A stretch of DNA of 18,624 nt from an uncultured Burkholderiales bacterium (GTDB lineage Bacteria; Pseudomonadota; Gammaproteobacteria; Burkholderiales; Burkholderiaceae_E). The position numbers were made by a program, and so were the translations under genes. Positions 15,465 to 18,624 of the stretch are shown in pieces (the first letter of the stretch is position 1; every line of letters begins with the position of its first letter). Below the pieces are notes generated by a model that made no database searches, was not told the origin of the DNA, and saw only the letters and a program-made list of their open reading frames with translations. The stretch covers positions 1 to 18,624 of the forward strand of contig CAIUGQ010000087.1 of NCBI GenBank assembly GCA_903898725.1. The letters are read 5' to 3'.

Positions 15465-15470
15465 GGGAGG
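15465..15470 (+). promoter_or_regulatory. Ribosome binding site that fixes a TTG start
   Basis: GGGAGG lies 5 bp before the TTG at 15476. It is the only good ribosome binding site near the 5' end of the regulator frame and supports the TTG over the upstream open frame, which overlaps the kinase gene. Confidence 0.7.
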
Positions 15471-15475
15471 CTGCG

Positions 15476-16120
15476 TTGACCCTGCCCGAGACCCCGCCCA
15501 CCCTGCGGCTGATGCTCGTCGACGACCATCCGCTGGTCCGCGAGGGCCTGCGCGCGCGGCTCGAGGTCGTGCCCCACCTGTCGGTGGTCGGCGAGGCGGC
15601 CGACGGCGAAGCGGCGCTGGCGCTCGTCGAGCCGCTCTGGCCGGACCTGATGCTGGTCGACGTCGGCATGAAGGCGATGAGCGGGATCCAGCTCGCGGGC
15701 AGGGTCGCCGAACGCTTCCCCGAGGTCGCCGTCCTGATGCTCTCGATGTACGACAACGAGGAGTACGTGGTGAACGCCGCCCGGGCCGGCGCACGCGGCT
15801 ACGTGCTCAAGGACGCATCGGTCCACGAGCTCATCGCGGCGATCGACGCGGTGGCCGCGGGGGGCACCTACTACAGCGCAGGCGTCGCCCAGGCGCTGCT
15901 GCAGGCACGCGAGAAGCCCTCCGACCTGACCGCCCGCGAGCGCGAGATCCTCGTGATGCTGGCCCACGGGCAGTCGAACAAGGGCATCGCGCGGGCGCTC
16001 GACATCAGCACGCGGACGGTGGAGACGCATCGGCTGCGCCTGCGCCGCAAGCTCGGCATCGATTCGGCGACGGGGCTGCTGAAGTACGCGCTCGAGCGCG
16101 GGTGGACGACGCTGCGCTGA
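15476..16120 (+). CDS. NarL/FixJ-family response regulator
   Basis: A 214-residue regulator, the normal length for this family. The receiver domain has the acidic pair D16-D17 in LVDDHPL, phospho-acceptor D62 in LMLVDVGM, switch S90 in MLSMYD and K112 in YVLKD. The LuxR-type helix-turn-helix (about 149-208) shows LTAREREILVMLAHGQSNKG and STRTVETHRLRLRRKLG. It begins with TTG, 13 bp after the kinase stop, so kinase and regulator are co-transcribed. The likely target is the divergent TRAP operon and possibly its own promoter, in the way other kinase/NarL-type pairs control nearby transporter genes. The next in-frame ATG is inside the first beta strand and would damage the domain. Confidence 0.93.
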   Translation: MTLPETPPTLRLMLVDDHPLVREGLRARLEVVPHLSVVGEAADGEAALALVEPLWPDLMLVDVGMKAMSGIQLAGRVAERFPEVAVLMLSMYDNEEYVVNAARAGARGYVLKDASVHELIAAIDAVAAGGTYYSAGVAQALLQAREKPSDLTAREREILVMLAHGQSNKGIARALDISTRTVETHRLRLRRKLGIDSATGLLKYALERGWTTLR

Positions 16121-16142
16121 GCCGGCGACCCGCCGCAGCCGC

Positions 16143-17399
16143 TCAGCGCGCCGCGTCGAACCTCGGTCGCATCAGCGCCGCCGCCACCAGCAGCACACCG
16201 CAGGCCAGCGCCGACGGTCCGCCGAAGCCGCTGCGTTCGGCGAGGTAGGCCGCAGCGACCGGGCCGACGATCTGTCCGGCGCCGAACGCGGCGGTCATCA
16301 CGCCGATCGCCCGCGCGCTGCCGGCGGGGTCGAGGCCGCGTGCGAAGGGCAGCGCCAGGCCGCTCGCGGGGATGAAGGTCGTGCCGAGCCCCACGGCCGC
16401 GATCGCGGCGGCGACGATCGAGTCGCCGGCGAACAGCGGCACCAGCGCGGTGACGCCCTGCACGAGGTAGCAGCCGACGATCGCCGTGCGCGCGCCCGCG
16501 CGGCGCGAGACACCGCGCCAGAACGCGATCGACGGCAGCGCCACTGCGCCGACCAGCACCCAGATCCAGGCGGCGGCCGCGGGCGGGTAGCCGGCGGCGC
16601 GCACCATCGCCGGCAGGTAGGTCGCGTGGATCACGTAGCCCAGGCCGAAGAGGCCGTAGGCGAGGACGGCGGCGTTGAAGGCACGGGGGGCGGGCGCGTC
16701 GGCGGGCGGTGCCGGCGCGCTCTCGGCGGACGGCGCGGTGTGCGCGGACGGCGCGGTGGGCGCGGTGGACGCAGTGCCGGTCGCATGGCCGCCCCGGCCC
16801 GTCGACTGCCTCGCGCCCGTCACCCCCGCCGCGCCCCACGCATAGGCCGCGAACACCGCCGCGATCGCGGCGGCGGCCGCCCAGGTCGCCGGCCACGGCA
16901 GTCCGCCGCCCACCGCCGCCTGGACACCGAGCGCCGACACGACGATGCCGATGCCGACGCCCGAATACAGCCAGATCGTCCGGTCCGCCTGCCCGATGGC
17001 GCTCAGCCGCTCGAGCACCTGCGTGGACACGAACACCAGCGCGAACGCGCTCGCCATCCCGGCCACGAAGCGCACGGCCATCCAGGCGACGATGCCGTCG
17101 AGCAGCGCCATCGCCAGCAGTGCGAGCACCGACACCGCCAGCCCCGCCCGCAGCCCCCGCGACTGCGCGAGACGCCCCGGGATCCTCGACGCGGCGAGCG
17201 CGCCCAGCAGGTAGCCGACGAAGTTCGCCGACGCGAGCCAGCCGGCGCCGCGCAGCGTCAGCACCTCGGCGGCGAGCATGTCCGGCAGGATCGGGGTGTA
17301 GACGAAGCGCGAGATGCCCATCACCGCGACCAGCGCCGCGATGCCGGGCCACAGTGCACGGCGCACGGCGGCGCGCTGCGCCTCGGGCGGACGGCTCAT
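16143..17399 (-). CDS. MFS transporter, YbfB/YjiJ family
   Basis: A 418-residue, twelve-segment membrane protein. The opening GISRFVYTPILPDML (28-42) is the hallmark of the YbfB/YjiJ branch of the major facilitator superfamily, whose substrates are mostly unknown. The central cytoplasmic loop between segments 6 and 7 (about 191-240) is expanded and low in complexity: a Thr/Ala/Pro/Ser-rich stretch with repeats such as TAPSAH/TAPSAE, encoded by an 18-bp tandem repeat. The rest of the protein is intact, so the loop expansion is probably tolerated. It is last in the proS-transglycosylase-permease run, 25 bp after the transglycosylase, and is convergent with the NarL-type regulator 22 bp away. 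No clear ribosome binding site precedes the ATG. Confidence 0.88.
   Translation of the reverse strand: MSRPPEAQRAAVRRALWPGIAALVAVMGISRFVYTPILPDMLAAEVLTLRGAGWLASANFVGYLLGALAASRIPGRLAQSRGLRAGLAVSVLALLAMALLDGIVAWMAVRFVAGMASAFALVFVSTQVLERLSAIGQADRTIWLYSGVGIGIVVSALGVQAAVGGGLPWPATWAAAAAIAAVFAAYAWGAAGVTGARQSTGRGGHATGTASTAPTAPSAHTAPSAESAPAPPADAPAPRAFNAAVLAYGLFGLGYVIHATYLPAMVRAAGYPPAAAAWIWVLVGAVALPSIAFWRGVSRRAGARTAIVGCYLVQGVTALVPLFAGDSIVAAAIAAVGLGTTFIPASGLALPFARGLDPAGSARAIGVMTAAFGAGQIVGPVAAAYLAERSGFGGPSALACGVLLVAAALMRPRFDAAR
16726..16767. repeat. 18-bp tandem repeat inside the MFS gene
   Basis: The 15-mer GCGGACGGCGCGGTG occurs at 16726-16740 and 16744-16758 (period 18), and its GGCGCGGTG end recurs at 16759-16767. 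The period is a multiple of three, so copy changes keep the reading frame and alter only the loop length of the permease. Confidence 0.7.
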
Positions 17400-17424
17400 C
17401 GCGGCCCGGGGGCCGCAGCCGGCG

Positions 17425-18119
17425 TCAGCGCGGCAGGGACGGACCGGCCGCAGCGGGCGCCGACACCTGCTGCAGCCGCGGGCCCGGCTCGTAGGCCCAG
17501 CGCTTCCAGGCGGCCTGGACCATGTTCGGATACTCGGGCCGACCGAGGCTGCCGTTGTAGCGGCCGAGCGCGCGATACAGGTCGCCGCGCTCCATGTCGA
17601 GATAGTGGCGCAGGATCACGCAGCCGTAGCGCAGGTTGGTCCGCGCATCGAAGAGCCCCGAGGGCTCGCCGTCGCCGATCAGCCGCGTCCAGAACGGCAT
17701 CACCTGCATGTAGCCGCGCGCGCCCGCCGACGAGATCGCATGACGCCGGAAGCCGCTCTCGACCTGGATCAGGCCGAGCACGAGCTGGGGGTCCAGGCCG
17801 GCGCGCTGCGCCTCGTAGCGCACCATCTGCAGGAACTCGATGCGCTCGGCGTGGGTGGGCTTGTGGCGCGCCGGCAGCCGCTCGGCCATCTCGGCGAGCC
17901 AGTCGACCTTCTCCATCGTGGAGGCGAAGCGGGGTTCCGGCGGGGAGCGGTCGCGCAGCGCGGCGGCGAGCGCCACGCGCACGGAATCCGACAGGGGTTC
18001 GTAGAGCTGCGCGCCCGCCCGCGCGGCCGGGGCCGCGGCCAGCCCGGCCGACAGCACGACGAGCGCGGCGACTGCCCGCCATCGCGCCCGAGTTCCGATG
18101 TTCGTCCTGTGTCCGTCCG

Positions 18120-18126
<7 letters not shown>
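17425..18126 (-). CDS. Periplasmic lytic transglycosylase (SLT domain)
   Basis: A 233-residue exported enzyme. A signal peptide (basic WRAVAALVVLSAGLAAAP region, cut near ARA-GAQ at about residue 37) is followed by a helical region and an SLT domain from about residue 100. The catalytic glutamate is E123 in LIQVESGF, with the usual SSAGARGYMQVMPFW (132-146) and the later LGRYNGS (187-193). Such enzymes cleave the glycan strands of peptidoglycan to 1,6-anhydro ends during growth or when envelope machines are inserted. The start is GTG and overlaps the end of proS; no good in-frame ATG exists before the signal peptide. The C-terminal tail is short and Pro/Ala-rich. Position after proS is common in Burkholderiales; no specific partner complex is evident. 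Confidence 0.9.

Positions 18127-18624
<498 letters not shown>

Noticed and set aside
13924..15756. Minus-strand open frame of over 600 codons opposite the kinase
   Set aside because: A shadow of the kinase/regulator genes: low-complexity Arg/Asp/Leu composition with no motif.

Overview
The window is very GC-rich, with strong G/C preference at codon third positions. It reads as chromosomal DNA from a betaproteobacterium, most likely Burkholderiales. The main support is the block ffh / ccsA-like / PP0621-type zinc-motif gene / pilS / pilR, an order I know from that group; a prolyl-tRNA synthetase gene followed by a lytic transglycosylase gene also fits. This assignment comes from gene content and order, not from a database search. 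I see no rRNA, tRNA, CRISPR array, transposase or phage gene.

Layout. (1) 1-3420, minus strand: a tightly packed operon read as ccsA-like cytochrome assembly protein, PP0621-type small protein, PilS sensor kinase, PilR response regulator (cut by the window edge). (2) 3444-6350, plus strand: ffh, a roughly 122-bp imperfect palindrome, then an FAD-linked D-2-hydroxyacid-type dehydrogenase. (3) 6475-7311, plus strand: a lone class II glutamine amidotransferase. (4) 7424-9833, minus strand: an acyl-CoA ligase and a kynurenine-formamidase-like hydrolase in one operon, divergent from a hotdog thioesterase (9916-10362, plus strand). (5) 10376-13806, minus strand: a complete TRAP transporter (dctP-dctQ-dctM), divergent from a Cache-domain sensor kinase and a NarL-type regulator (14086-16120, plus strand). 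(6) 16143-18624, minus strand: the end of proS, a periplasmic lytic transglycosylase and a YbfB/YjiJ-type MFS permease.

How the genes work together. PilS/PilR is the two-component switch for type IV pilin genes. The TRAP transporter looks TakP-like, so the likely substrates are 2-oxo or related organic acids. Its divergent Cache kinase/NarL regulator pair probably senses the same class of compound and controls the transporter from the shared 279-bp region, which carries a good sigma70-type promoter for the kinase, a tandem 23-bp repeat and an inverted repeat. The acyl-CoA ligase, hydrolase and thioesterase could process an imported carboxylic acid, but that link rests on position only.

Most of the window is ordinary core metabolism and regulation. 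The parts most worth a second look are the ERIC-like long palindrome that starts inside the ffh stop codon (4789-4910) and the repeat-bearing control region between the TRAP operon and its predicted sensor (13807-14085).
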